A stretch of DNA of 64,000 bases from Neisseriaceae bacterium ESL0693. Lineage in GTDB: Bacteria > Pseudomonadota > Gammaproteobacteria > Burkholderiales > Neisseriaceae. The translations under genes and the position numbers were made by a program. The notes under the pieces were generated by a model, which saw only the letters and a program-made list of their open reading frames with translations, was not told the origin of the DNA and did not search any database. The stretch covers positions 62,001 through 126,000 of the forward strand of contig JAQTIE010000007.1 in NCBI GenBank assembly GCA_029433475.1. Direction: 5' to 3'. Shown in pieces: positions 27,238 to 36,558 of the stretch (positions are counted from its first letter, which is position 1; every line of letters begins with the position of its first letter).

Positions 27238-28191
27238 TTAAACCTTCTGACCTTTGATAATATTCATACCAGCGCTGACCAAACTACCGATATCAGCCAC
27301 GTTGGCGGGCATGATTAAAGTATTATTGGTTTTAGCCAGCTTAGCAAAGGCGTCAACATATTGTTCTGCCACTTTCAGATTTACGGCTTCAGCACCGCCC
27401 GGTTGTTGTATCGCCTGAGCTACGGATGAAATGGCCTCGGCAGTAGCTTTGGCAACCAGACGCAGGGTTTCTGCTTCAGCTTGAGCCTGATTGATTTTGG
27501 CAATTTTGGCGGCATCAGAAGCATTAATGACGGCTTGCGCTTCACCTTGAGACTTCTGAATATCAGCTTCACGCTGGCCTAAAGCCAGATTGATCTGTTC
27601 TTGTTTGACCCCTTCAGAGTTGGCAATACGAGCGCGCTTTTCACGTTCGGCCGTGGTTTGCGCCTGCATGGATTGCAGGATTTCCTGTGGCAGAACCAGA
27701 TTCTGAATTTCATAACGCAACACTTTCACGCCCCATGATACGGCTGCCTCATCCAGAGAAGAAACCACCAGACGATTAATCTCATTCCGTTCTTCAAACG
27801 TTTTATCCAGTTCCATGCGTCCGATAACAGACCGCAGGGTAGTTTGTGCCAATTGGGTGATGGCCAGAACATAATTACTGGTGCCATAGGAGGCCTGTAC
27901 CGGGTCGGTTACCTGAAAATAAATCACTCCGTCTACGGTCAGCTGGGTATTGTCACGGGTGATACATACCTGACTAGCCACCTCCAATGGAATTTCTTTC
28001 AATGTGTGTTTATAAGCTACGCGATCAATAAATGGAATAATAAACGCCAGGCCGGCAGACAAGGTACGATGATAACGTCCCAATCGTTCGATGATATAAA
28101 CTTCCTGCTGCTGTACTCGTTGAAAGGCATGATAGCCAAACACAAAAATAGCGATAAAAATAATTACAGCTATCGTAGAAAATTCAAACAT
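27238..28191 (-). CDS. qmcA: SPFH/stomatin-like membrane protein (QmcA type)
   Basis: The 317-residue protein has one N-terminal transmembrane helix (TIAVIIFIAIFVFGYHAF), the SPFH/band-7 domain (VYIIERLGRYHRTLSAG to WGVKVLRYEIQNLVLP) and an Ala/Gln/Glu-rich coiled coil that in homologues drives ring assembly. Such proteins organise membrane microdomains and control proteases such as FtsH. Its 5' partner gene encodes an NfeD-like protein and overlaps it by 8 bp, the classical SPFH-NfeD pairing. Confidence 0.87.
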   Translation of the reverse strand: MFEFSTIAVIIFIAIFVFGYHAFQRVQQQEVYIIERLGRYHRTLSAGLAFIIPFIDRVAYKHTLKEIPLEVASQVCITRDNTQLTVDGVIYFQVTDPVQASYGTSNYVLAITQLAQTTLRSVIGRMELDKTFEERNEINRLVVSSLDEAAVSWGVKVLRYEIQNLVLPQEILQSMQAQTTAEREKRARIANSEGVKQEQINLALGQREADIQKSQGEAQAVINASDAAKIAKINQAQAEAETLRLVAKATAEAISSVAQAIQQPGGAEAVNLKVAEQYVDAFAKLAKTNNTLIMPANVADIGSLVSAGMNIIKGQKV

Positions 28192-28633
28192 TTTTTATAT
28201 TCTCCAAAGTAGTATCAGGGTTTAAACTAATGAATAAGACATTGCCTTTTTGGCCGGTGATGTAGGCTATACTGCCAGGTTTTGCCTCCTTTGCATCTTG
28301 AAGGCAGGCCTGCCAGACAGTGCCCCGGTATTGTACTTGCCACAGGTTATCTGCCAGTGGTTTATACAATACCACCGGCTGGCCATCGTCAATGGCCTGA
28401 GTGAATAACTCAGCAGAAGGGCTTGGCTGACGTTTTTTCAGCCAGAATCGCATAAATAAAATGCCTGCAATTGAGCACAGAATAGCAATCAGTGCATTGG
28501 TATTCTGCGAAGTCTGAAACAGCCATGCAGACAGACCAGCGCTGGCCAGGGAAGCACTGATGATCAGTAAATAAAATGTTCCGGTAAACATTTCAATAAT
28601 AAATAAGACAACGGCTGCAATGATCCAGTACAT
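28184..28633 (-). CDS. NfeD-like membrane protein
   Basis: A 149-residue protein with three or so hydrophobic segments (YWIIAAVVLFIIEMFTG, LLIISASLASAGLSAWL, ALIAILCSIAGILFMRF) and a C-terminal OB-fold domain (GQPVVLYKPLADNLWQVQYRGTVWQA). This is the YbbK/NfeD short form that accompanies SPFH proteins. The stop lies 8 bp inside the downstream SPFH gene, so they are translated together. A joint role in membrane quality control is inferred from the family. Confidence 0.85.
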   Translation of the reverse strand: MYWIIAAVVLFIIEMFTGTFYLLIISASLASAGLSAWLFQTSQNTNALIAILCSIAGILFMRFWLKKRQPSPSAELFTQAIDDGQPVVLYKPLADNLWQVQYRGTVWQACLQDAKEAKPGSIAYITGQKGNVLFISLNPDTTLENIKNV

Positions 28634-28678
28634 GAGTGGTCACTATCATTTATAGGATTATATGAGGTTCAGCGGGCA

Positions 28679-29422
28679 TTACTGAGTCAGCATTCGCTGG
28701 CGGCAAGTTTCGCTCAATACCATACCGGTGCTGACAGAAACATTCAGACTTTCCACTGTACCAAACATGGGAATAGACACCAGAGTATCACATAAATCAC
28801 GGGTAAGACGGCGCATACCACTGCCTTCTGCACCCATTACCCAGGCAATCGCTTCAGGCGCCTGAAAATGATATAAATCCACATCAGCGTTCATGTCTGT
28901 ACCCACAATCCAGACACCGCGCTCTTTTAATTCTCGAATAGTGCGCGCCAGATTGGTCACGGTTACATATGGTATGGATTCGGCCGCGCCACAAGCCACT
29001 TTGCTGACAGTAGCATTAATGCCGGCACTTTTATCCTTGGGTGCAATAACAGCATGTACGCCCATGGCATCAGCAACTCGCAAACAGGCGCCCAGATTAT
29101 GAGGATCAGTAATACCATCTAAAATCAGTAAAAACGGAGGGGTATGCAGATTATCCAACACGTCATCTAAATCAACATGATTTTTGGAGGCATCGATAAA
29201 ACCAACCACGCCCTGATGGCGCGCATGTTTACTTAATGCATCTAACCGGGCGGCATCTGCGTTAATCACGCGGACATTTTCTGCCGCGGCCTTGGACAAG
29301 ACATCACGCATGCGCGCATCGTGTTTGCCTTCCAATACATACAGTTCAATGATGCTGTCTGGTTGTTGCCATAAACGGGCATTGACCGCATGAAAGCCCA
29401 TAATTAATCTTTGATTTGGCAT
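28679..29422 (-). CDS. rlmB: 23S rRNA (guanosine-2251-2'-O)-methyltransferase
   Basis: A 247-residue SPOUT enzyme with an N-terminal substrate-binding domain ([19 protein letters not shown]) and SpoU motifs [28 protein letters not shown] and [18 protein letters not shown]. Family and length match RlmB, which methylates G2251 in the peptidyl-transferase P-loop of 23S rRNA. It lies 45 bp upstream of the NfeD/SPFH genes on the same strand. Confidence 0.92.
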   Translation of the reverse strand: MPNQRLIMGFHAVNARLWQQPDSIIELYVLEGKHDARMRDVLSKAAAENVRVINADAARLDALSKHARHQGVVGFIDASKNHVDLDDVLDNLHTPPFLLILDGITDPHNLGACLRVADAMGVHAVIAPKDKSAGINATVSKVACGAAESIPYVTVTNLARTIRELKERGVWIVGTDMNADVDLYHFQAPEAIAWVMGAEGSGMRRLTRDLCDTLVSIPMFGTVESLNVSVSTGMVLSETCRQRMLTQ

Positions 29423-29706
29423 AGCTTAAAATTTTTTGTATTTAAAAATCAGTACAGCATTATAGCGGATATTACTTACTGCCGTGTGTTTGTGGTATTC
29501 AATGCCTGAAAATATAAACAGACGTTATTGATGAATTGCTTTATTGAAAATAAACCGATACCATCAGAAAGCTTGATTTAATTACGGAAATAAAATCCCT
29601 GAATGCACTTTATTTAAAATATTGGATAACGTGACCCATTGGTAGAGATGAGGGGTTTGATCATGATTGTAGTTATTTAAACAATTGAATTGGAGCGGTA
29701 AACAAT

Positions 29707-30369
29707 ATGGAATATTATCTTATCGTTTTTACAAAATTTGTAATTGGTTTCGTGGTTGTCATTGTCCATTTGAACCTCTCAGGCAAAACTCAGCTATCAC
29801 AAATGACGCCCGTTGATTTTATTGGTAACTTTGTACTCGGTGGTATCATTGGCGGCGTGATCTACAATGATCAGATTCCAATTCATGAATATATTATTGT
29901 ATTACTTCTGGGTGTATTCTTGATTTCTTTTCTGAACTGGGTCAGCAAACATGTCTGGTTTTTCAGAGCGTTTACGATTGGAGAACCTATTCCCATTATT
30001 AAGAATGGTCATTTTTTGATGGAGAATATTTTAAAGAAAAGCAATAAAATTGACATTATGAATGTGGCCTCTCAATTACACGCCCAGGGGATACAGTCAT
30101 TTCAACAGGTGCGTTATGCACAAATTGAGCCCAGTGGCGCGCTGACAGTGGTTTGCAAGAGCAGCAAACTGCCTTCTGTTATTTTAATGAAAAATGATAA
30201 TGTACGGACATCTGAATTAAAAGACATAGGCAAAAACCAGCAATGGCTGGAAGATGAGATCAAAAAATTAAAAATAGATCCTAAAGAAATTTTTATTGCT
30301 GAATTCTGGGATGGCACAGTGTCATTTGTCTTAAAAAATGGCGAATCAAAGCAAGATCCGGATAAGTAA
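29707..30369 (+). CDS. YetF-like (DUF421) membrane protein
   Basis: The 220-residue protein has three N-terminal transmembrane helices and a cytosolic C-terminal part with PIPIIKNGHFLMENILKKS followed by LRAQG-like HAQGIQSFQQVRYAQIEPSGALTV, the hallmark of the YetF/YdfR family. In Bacillus these proteins are linked to germination and membrane integrity; a Gram-negative role is not established. A synthase-like gene follows after 27 bp, perhaps in one operon. ATG at 29707 is preceded by TGGAG. Confidence 0.82.
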   Translation: MEYYLIVFTKFVIGFVVVIVHLNLSGKTQLSQMTPVDFIGNFVLGGIIGGVIYNDQIPIHEYIIVLLLGVFLISFLNWVSKHVWFFRAFTIGEPIPIIKNGHFLMENILKKSNKIDIMNVASQLHAQGIQSFQQVRYAQIEPSGALTVVCKSSKLPSVILMKNDNVRTSELKDIGKNQQWLEDEIKKLKIDPKEIFIAEFWDGTVSFVLKNGESKQDPDK

Positions 30370-30396
30370 TCATCCTGCCGGTTTTGAGGGGGAAAG

Positions 30397-31293
30397 TTGG
30401 GTTACAATGACTGTTTAATTTTTCCTGATAGTAGATATTACGTGTTACCCCTTGATTATTGTCGTCAGAAAATTAAGAATCATCCTCAGTGTGGCATTGT
30501 TGGCTTTCCCTTTTTGTCTGTTGCCAAGCGTAGTGCATTATTGGCCGTACATGCCTATGCTACAGAAATAACCGCTATTACAGAAAATTACTCTGATCGG
30601 AATGTTGCACTGACTACATTGCAATGGTGGCAAGAACAGACAGCGGATTTATATCGGAAAAGCGATCAGCCTGCTCATCCGGTATTACAACTATTAAAGC
30701 CTGCAATCAGACAATTTAACCTGCCACAAGCTGAATTACTGGTTTTACTTCAATCAAAACAGTACCTTCTTACCCGGTCACGTTTTAGTGATATGGAGGA
30801 GCTGATTAAATATGTGCGTCAGGCAGGTTATGCCTCTGGGCGGTTGACAAGTCGGATTTTGGGTTTTCAGACAGATGAAACACTGGATTATGCTGACTTG
30901 GTAGGACAAGTACTGTTTATGAGTCATTTAATTTCGCGCATTGGCGCTGATGCACGCCAAGGACGCCTTTATCTGCCGGTTAAAGAACTGCAAACGGCCA
31001 ATGTCCCGGCTGCCTTGATTTTAAATCATCAAGGTAGCAATGAATTCAATCAGCTGATGGCCAAGTTGATTGAAACATTAAAAGCCACGCATCTGGAAGC
31101 AGCGTCTATACTTCCGGCCGTGGACAAACGCAGACAAAAACTCAGTCTGGCTCAATTGGCTTGCAGTTATGCATTGTTAGAAGAAATCAGTCGTGATGGG
31201 GTTGCTAATCTTTTGCGCTATCAATTGAATCTGCCCCGGCCGAGACAATTTAGGATTGCATTGAAAACAACTTTGTGGGGATTGCGGTTTTAA
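30397..31293 (+). CDS. Divergent squalene/phytoene synthase relative
   Basis: The protein of up to 298 residues has the fold signature of head-to-head isoprenoid synthases: LDYCRQKI, then FLSVAKRSALLAVHAYATEI, and IGADARQGRLYLPVKEL. The first Asp-rich metal motif is missing: where active enzymes have a DDxxD-like run after the Arg-Ala-Tyr helix, this one reads TEITAITENYSD. The second motif keeps only part of its acidic residues. It may be catalytically impaired or use a different substrate. The TTG at 30397 has GAGG seven bases upstream; a GTG at 30442 would start right before LPLDYCRQ and is equally possible. Confidence 0.65.
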   Translation: MGYNDCLIFPDSRYYVLPLDYCRQKIKNHPQCGIVGFPFLSVAKRSALLAVHAYATEITAITENYSDRNVALTTLQWWQEQTADLYRKSDQPAHPVLQLLKPAIRQFNLPQAELLVLLQSKQYLLTRSRFSDMEELIKYVRQAGYASGRLTSRILGFQTDETLDYADLVGQVLFMSHLISRIGADARQGRLYLPVKELQTANVPAALILNHQGSNEFNQLMAKLIETLKATHLEAASILPAVDKRRQKLSLAQLACSYALLEEISRDGVANLLRYQLNLPRPRQFRIALKTTLWGLRF

Positions 31294-31556
31294 AACCCAA
31301 TTCATTTAAAGAAAGCGATAAAAATAAACTATTTTAACTGAATATTTGATATAAAATTCAAAATATGAGATTAAACTAGCTATTTAATTCTATTTTTGTA
31401 TAGATTTTTGAATGATTATTTTATTGAGTGACGAATAATACGGGGGTGAATAATTCATTTATGTGTATAATTACTTATTCCTAACAAAATAACATGCATA
31501 CTCTGTAAATGTTTATTTGTTGTTATTGTTGGTATTTGCAATTCAGGAAATCATAC

Positions 31557-32561
31557 ATGACTTATCTTTCAAAAAGTACAGCCTTCCTTAGTATAACTGC
31601 GGCCATTTTATTGGCAGCATGCAGTCCGGCCAAACAGGATACCGATACAGCCAAAGCCAGTGCCAATATGAAAAAAGTGGCCATTACCGCCATTGTTGAA
31701 CATCCGGCGCTGGATTCGGTACGTCAGGGGGTGATTGATGAACTGGCTTTACAAGGCTATCAGCAAGGTAAGAATGTACAAATTGATTTTCAAAGCGCCC
31801 AGGGCAATACGGCTACTGCCGGTCAGATTGCCAAAAAATTTGTGGGCGACAAACCTGATGTAATTGTGGCCATAGCCACGCCCAGTGCGCAATCTGTTAT
31901 TGCTGCCACTAAAAATATTCCCGTGGTTTTTGCAGCAGTTACCGATCCGGTGGCCGCTCAGCTGGTGCCCAGCTGGGCACCCAGCAAAACCAATGTTACC
32001 GGTGTTTCCGATGATTTGCCGCTGGAGCCGCAAATCGATTTAATGAAGAGCATTGTTCCCAATCTGAAAACGGTTGGTTATGTATATAGCCCGGGAGAAG
32101 TAAATTCTACGGTCGTGATGGGGAAACTTAAGGATTTATTAACGCCTCAAGGCATTAAATTGGTCGCAGTACCGGCACAGAGAACCACTGATGTACCGCT
32201 GGCTGTCCGAAGCCTGCAAGGTAAGGCAGATTTGATTTATACCTCATTGGATAATAATGTGGTTTCTGCCTATGAATCCATGTATAAAGCGGCCAAAGAA
32301 AGTAAATTACCTTTAGTGGCTTCAGATACAGATTCTGTCAGACGAGGCGCCGTGGCGGCGTTGGGTGTTAATTACCATGAACTGGGCATGACAACAGGCA
32401 AAATCGTTGTGCGTATTTTAAAGGGTGAAAAAGCTGGTGATATTGCACCGCAGCGCGAATCGAAAGAAACACTGAATCTACTGGTCAGCCCCGCCCATGC
32501 CGCAGAGGAAGGCGCAACCTTGTCCGCTGATTTGCTCAAAAAGGCAAAGATAGTAGAATAG
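31557..32561 (+). CDS. ABC transporter substrate-binding lipoprotein (COG2984 type)
   Basis: The 334-residue protein has a lipoprotein signal peptide with lipobox LLAAC and a binding-protein fold of the ABC_sub_bind family: VAITAIVEHPALDSVRQGV, DVIVAIATPSAQSVIAAT, PVVFAAVTDPVAAQL. Relatives in other bacteria carry aromatic amino acids such as tryptophan or tyrosine, so that is the best guess. ATG at 31557 with AGGAA upstream is chosen over an upstream start at 31509. Permease and ATPase genes follow directly. A TATAAT-like -10 lies at 31466-31471, without a clear -35. Confidence 0.83.
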   Translation: MTYLSKSTAFLSITAAILLAACSPAKQDTDTAKASANMKKVAITAIVEHPALDSVRQGVIDELALQGYQQGKNVQIDFQSAQGNTATAGQIAKKFVGDKPDVIVAIATPSAQSVIAATKNIPVVFAAVTDPVAAQLVPSWAPSKTNVTGVSDDLPLEPQIDLMKSIVPNLKTVGYVYSPGEVNSTVVMGKLKDLLTPQGIKLVAVPAQRTTDVPLAVRSLQGKADLIYTSLDNNVVSAYESMYKAAKESKLPLVASDTDSVRRGAVAALGVNYHELGMTTGKIVVRILKGEKAGDIAPQRESKETLNLLVSPAHAAEEGATLSADLLKKAKIVE

Positions 32562-32653
32562 GTCATTCAGCTATTCTGTGACGATGCAACATCGACAAAC
32601 GAGGTATTTATTTTGCCGGTGTTGTTTTTATTTTATTTTTATTCTGGTTGTTT

Positions 32654-33556
32654 ATGTCAACAATTGCTTTATTTGGTGCTTTGGAAAGTGGCCTGATTTA
32701 TGCGCTGGTTGCATTGGGCGTTTTAATCTCATTTCGTATTCTGGATTTTCCTGATCTGACCGTTGATGGCAGTTTCCCTCTGGGTGGAGCGGTATTTGCA
32801 GTTTGTGTCATGCATGGTGTTAATCCCTGGTTGGGTTGTCTCTTGGGCGCAGCTGCCGGCGCTTGTGCCGGTTTTGTTACGGCCTGGCTGCATGTCTCTT
32901 TGAAAATTATGCAATTGCTGGCCAGTATTCTGGTGATGGTGGCTTTGTATTCTGTAAATTTACGTATTATGGGAGCCCCCAATCTGCCTTTACTGAATCA
33001 GCCCAGTGTATTTGCCCCGTTTTTCAATGCCGATGCCAGCAATCAATACTGGATACAACCATTGGTGATTCTGGCTTTTGTGCTGGTAGGTAAATTTTTA
33101 CTGGACTGGTTTTTCTCAACACAGACCGGGTTAGCCATGCGTGCTACGGGTGCCAATACCCGTATGGCTAAAGCACAGGGAATTAATACCTCTGCCATGC
33201 TGATACTGGGCATGGCTTTATCCAATGCCTTTATCGGTCTTGCTGGCGCTTTATTTGTACAGACACAGGGCGGAGCCGACATTTCCATTGGTATCGGTAC
33301 TATTGTTGTGGGTCTGGCAGCTGTGATCATTGGTGAAACGTTAATTCCGGGAAAACGCTTTATTGTCATTACGCTGGCAGTAATTGTGGGTGCTTTATTG
33401 TATCGTCTGTTTATTTCATTCGCACTGGGCAGTGAAACATTACAAAATATGGGGTTTGGTCCACAAGATTTGAATTTGGTGACCGCAATTTTGGTGATAC
33501 TGGCGTTACGTTTGCCAGCTATTAAAGCTTATATCAAAAGGAAATTACGGTCATGA
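32654..33556 (+). CDS. ABC transporter permease (COG4120 type)
   Basis: A 300-residue permease with about eight to nine transmembrane helices (ALFGALESGLIYALVALGVLISF at the start). The motif FPDLTVDGSFPLGGAV and the cytoplasmic loop TGLAMRATGANTRMAKAQGI are typical of the permeases that accompany COG2984 binding proteins. The ATG at 32654 follows an in-frame TTG by six bases. The stop overlaps the ATPase start by 4 bp, which indicates translational coupling. Confidence 0.85.
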   Translation: MSTIALFGALESGLIYALVALGVLISFRILDFPDLTVDGSFPLGGAVFAVCVMHGVNPWLGCLLGAAAGACAGFVTAWLHVSLKIMQLLASILVMVALYSVNLRIMGAPNLPLLNQPSVFAPFFNADASNQYWIQPLVILAFVLVGKFLLDWFFSTQTGLAMRATGANTRMAKAQGINTSAMLILGMALSNAFIGLAGALFVQTQGGADISIGIGTIVVGLAAVIIGETLIPGKRFIVITLAVIVGALLYRLFISFALGSETLQNMGFGPQDLNLVTAILVILALRLPAIKAYIKRKLRS

Positions 33557-34347
33557 TGTATGCAGAAAATTTAAAACTGACTTTTAATCCCGGTACACCG
33601 ATTGAGAATCCGGCATTGCGGGGCATGAGTCTGCATATTAATGATGGCGAATTTGTAACCGTTATTGGTAGCAATGGCGCAGGAAAATCTACTTTTCTTA
33701 ATGCCATCAGTGGCGATACCATGGTCGATTCCGGCATTATTAAGATTAATAATGTGGATGTCAGCCGCAAACCGGCGCACCAGCGTGCGGCTTTGGTGGC
33801 GCGGGTTTTTCAGGATCCGATGGCGGGAACCTGTGAAGCCTTAACCATTGAAGAAAACATGGCTTTGGCACTTCAGCGCGGGCGTAAACGCGGGCTGAGA
33901 AATGCCATTAATAAAGAAAATCGGGCCTTATTCCGGGAAAAACTGGCAATCCTTAATCTGGGATTAGAGAACCGGCTCAGTGACCGCATCGGCTTACTCT
34001 CTGGCGGCCAAAGACAGGCTGTCAGTCTGCTGATGGCCTCTTTGCAAACGTCCAAAATTTTACTGCTGGACGAACATACAGCAGCGCTCGACCCCAAAAC
34101 CGCCGCCTTTGTACTGACATTGACGGATAAAATTGTCCAGGAAAACCGGTTAACGGCCATGATGGTAACGCATTCCATGCAACAGGCACTGGAACACGGT
34201 ACGCGTACAATTATGCTGCATCAGGGGCAAGTGGTTCTGGATATCGCCGGTAAAGAGCGTGATGGCATGACAGTGGCGGATTTATTGCAAATGTTTGAGC
34301 AAACCCGCGGTGAAAAAATTACCGATGATGCTTTATTATTAAGCTAG
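33553..34347 (+). CDS. ABC transporter ATPase (COG1101 type)
   Basis: The 264-residue protein has Walker A GSNGAGKST, signature motif LSGGQRQ, Walker B ILLLDEHTAALD and switch His in MMVTHSMQQAL. It energises the importer encoded just upstream. ATPases of this group have DEHTAALDP in Walker B, as seen here, which supports the COG2984/4120/1101 assignment over a generic amino-acid importer. No terminator follows clearly before rluE. Confidence 0.9.
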   Translation: MMYAENLKLTFNPGTPIENPALRGMSLHINDGEFVTVIGSNGAGKSTFLNAISGDTMVDSGIIKINNVDVSRKPAHQRAALVARVFQDPMAGTCEALTIEENMALALQRGRKRGLRNAINKENRALFREKLAILNLGLENRLSDRIGLLSGGQRQAVSLLMASLQTSKILLLDEHTAALDPKTAAFVLTLTDKIVQENRLTAMMVTHSMQQALEHGTRTIMLHQGQVVLDIAGKERDGMTVADLLQMFEQTRGEKITDDALLLS

Positions 34348-34431
34348 TTCAGGCCTGATTATTCAAATACAGGTTGTTTGCCTTCTGGTACAGCCTGTAT
34401 GATGTTCTCTTTGGCTTATCTGTTTTCAGGC

Positions 34432-35010
34432 ATGAATCAATCAACCTTAATCGCATTCAATAAACCTTATGGGGTTATCTGCCAGTTTAGTCCTCATGAA
34501 AAACATGCAACACTAAAACACTATATACCGATACCTGAAGTTTATCCGGCAGGAAGATTGGATACAGACAGTGAAGGATTATTGTTGCTGACTTCAAATG
34601 GCGCGTTACAATCCAGAATCAGCCACCCCAGGAACAAAATGCTGAAAACCTACTGGGCACAGGTAGAGGGTACGCCGGATGTGGCAAAATTGCAGCAATT
34701 GCAGCGTGGTGTGGTGTTAAAAGAATTTACCACACAACCGGCCAAGGTAAGGTTATTGACTGCTGCTGAAAGTAACCGCCTGTGGCCGAGAAATCCACCG
34801 ATTCGTGTGCGTCAGACTGTCAGCGATTTTTGGCTGGAAATTAAAATCACCGAAGGCAAAAACCGGCAGGTACGCAGAATGTGTGCCAAAGTAGGCTGGC
34901 CCTGCTTACGCTTGGTCAGGGTAGCCATAGGGCCATTAAATATTTTTGATATGCATCTGGGTCTAGGGCAATGGCAGCAGATTGAATCTGGCCGGCTGAT
35001 ATCAGGCTAG
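34432..35010 (+). CDS. rluE: 23S rRNA pseudouridine synthase RluE
   Basis: The 192-residue protein of the RsuA family lacks the S4 domain and starts almost at the catalytic domain: LIAFNKPYGVICQFSP, active-site Asp in AGRLDTDSEGLLLL, and EGKNRQVRRMCAKVGWPCLRLVR. Length and missing S4 domain fit RluE, which modifies U2457 of 23S rRNA. The ATG at 34432 starts the conserved N-terminus; the in-frame TTG at 34378 has no support. Confidence 0.88.
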   Translation: MNQSTLIAFNKPYGVICQFSPHEKHATLKHYIPIPEVYPAGRLDTDSEGLLLLTSNGALQSRISHPRNKMLKTYWAQVEGTPDVAKLQQLQRGVVLKEFTTQPAKVRLLTAAESNRLWPRNPPIRVRQTVSDFWLEIKITEGKNRQVRRMCAKVGWPCLRLVRVAIGPLNIFDMHLGLGQWQQIESGRLISG

Positions 35011-35314
35011 CTTCATCTATTTAGCGGTTAACCGTTTTAGATGCATAACCATCTCTCAGAATTGCCAAAATATCAGTCCATACCAGTAAGCATATCCAAA
35101 AACACCATTAATGAAATGACATCAATCCGGCTGCTTTGGGGATAAAAAACCGGTGATCAGTATATAAACCGATTTTAGAAAGATAGCTGATGAATCATCA
35201 TGCCATCTGGAAAAATATCAAATACCACAAATATTTATTTGTTATTGAACCATAAAAAACGGTATGTTAATACATACCGTTTTATGCTGGCTGTCGCTCT
35301 TGGATTATCCGTGT
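35011..35314. other. Intergenic stretch with terminator (35256-35283)
   Basis: About 300 bases between rluE and the first MetQ-like gene hold one clear element: a 12-bp perfect hairpin (35256-35267 with 35272-35283). On the minus strand it ends in a run of six T, so it terminates the metQ-like gene; on the plus strand it may stop rluE transcripts. I see no gene in the remainder. Confidence 0.75.
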
Positions 35315-36142
35315 TTAAAAAGCAGGTACCACGGCGCCCTGATACTTTTGATTAATAAAATCTTTTACTTCAGATGAAGTAAGAACTTTCTTTAATGCCT
35401 GTATTTCCGGTTTGTTTTCATCTTTTTGCCGTACCACCAGAATATTGACATAAGGCGAGTCTTTCTGTTCAAGGAATAAAGCGTCTTTGCCCGGGTTTAA
35501 TTTTGCTTCTAATGCAAAATTGGTATTGATGGCCGCTAGCGCCACATCATCCAGTACGCGGGGTAATTGTGCCGCTGACATGGCAATAATTTTTAAATGT
35601 TTGGGATTATCGATAATGTCGCTTGGTGTACCATTGATACCCACACCATTTTTCAAGGTGATTAAGCCAGCTTTCTGCATTAAGGCCAATGCGCGGCCAT
35701 CATTACTGAAATCATTGGGAATGGCTACCTGATCACCTTCTTTTAAGTCACGCAGAGACGTTATTTTTCTGGAATAAATACCCATCGGCTCAATATGAAT
35801 ATTGGCCACATTACTCAGATTTAAATGATGTGATTTCTGAAATGCTTCCAGATAGGGGATGGTTTGAAAGAAATTAGCATCAATTTCTTTATTAGCCAAA
35901 GCCATGTTGGAGCCGGCATAGTCAGTTATCTGGATAATATTTAATTTAATCCCTTGTTTGGCCAATAAAGGTTGCACAAATTCCAGAATCTCAATATGCG
36001 GTACGGCAGTCGCGGCAATTTTGATCACTGTGGCCGGACGGGAGGCCATTGGTTTATCCTCTGTGCTGTTTTGCTGCTGGCAGGCGGTTAATATTGCTGA
36101 TATTGTCACACAAGACAACAGTATTTTGATCCAATTTCTCAT
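35315..36142 (-). CDS. MetQ/NlpA-family lipoprotein, paralogue 1
   Basis: A 275-residue lipoprotein with signal peptide and lipobox ILTAC, followed by the NlpA_lipoprotein fold: IKIAATAVPHIEILEFVQPLL, DYAGSNMALANKEIDANFFQTIPYL, GDQVAIPNDFSNDGRALALMQ. Such proteins bind methionine for the MetNI transporter. No metN or metI lies beside it; the full metNIQ set is at 60.8-63.5 kb. It is highly similar to the next gene to the right and clearly a tandem duplicate. AGGA precedes the ATG at 36142, preferred over an upstream in-frame start. Confidence 0.88.
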   Translation of the reverse strand: MRNWIKILLSCVTISAILTACQQQNSTEDKPMASRPATVIKIAATAVPHIEILEFVQPLLAKQGIKLNIIQITDYAGSNMALANKEIDANFFQTIPYLEAFQKSHHLNLSNVANIHIEPMGIYSRKITSLRDLKEGDQVAIPNDFSNDGRALALMQKAGLITLKNGVGINGTPSDIIDNPKHLKIIAMSAAQLPRVLDDVALAAINTNFALEAKLNPGKDALFLEQKDSPYVNILVVRQKDENKPEIQALKKVLTSSEVKDFINQKYQGAVVPAF

Positions 36143-36558
36143 TATCAGGTCCTGTATAGATGGGTCAGTAAATGATGTGGCCAAAACCAATTAGCCATCA
36201 ATAATGCAATCCGGTCATGTATTAGTATTTGAGTAGAAGCCCTATTTGTGTATGGCCTACTTTAGCAATGATTATCCATATTTTCCAGTCTGATTAGATG
36301 ATTTATCAATCAATTAAGTTGAATTATTTTAATTGAAACGGTAACTCATGAAAAAAAATAATGGCTCTGATTTTATTTTTGATGTCGGTCTGAATCAGAT
36401 TCATGGTGCTTTATCTGAATCATTTATCAAGCTGTCAGACTGAATCCGGAATATTAAACTCACACATGAATATTATCCGGTTTGCTTAGGATGATTAGAA
36501 GTATAAAAAAACGGCATGCACACCGGCATACCGTTTCATTTAATCATCAGGTTAATCA
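36143..36558. other. Intergenic region between the two metQ-like genes
   Basis: About 415 bases that hold the promoter region of paralogue 1 and the terminator of paralogue 2 (hairpin 36509-36536 with one mismatch, ending in T7 on the minus strand). I looked for S-box/SAM-riboswitch or MetJ-box hallmarks and did not recognise any. The rest is AT-rich without a credible open frame. Confidence 0.6.

Noticed and set aside
27844-28212. 122-codon open frame antisense to the SPFH gene
   Set aside because: Composition reflects the opposite strand of the real gene; no ribosome-binding site.
36143-36558. SAM riboswitch or MetJ box upstream of the metQ-like genes
   Set aside because: I could not identify the conserved core of any SAM riboswitch class or an AGACGTCT-type box by eye.
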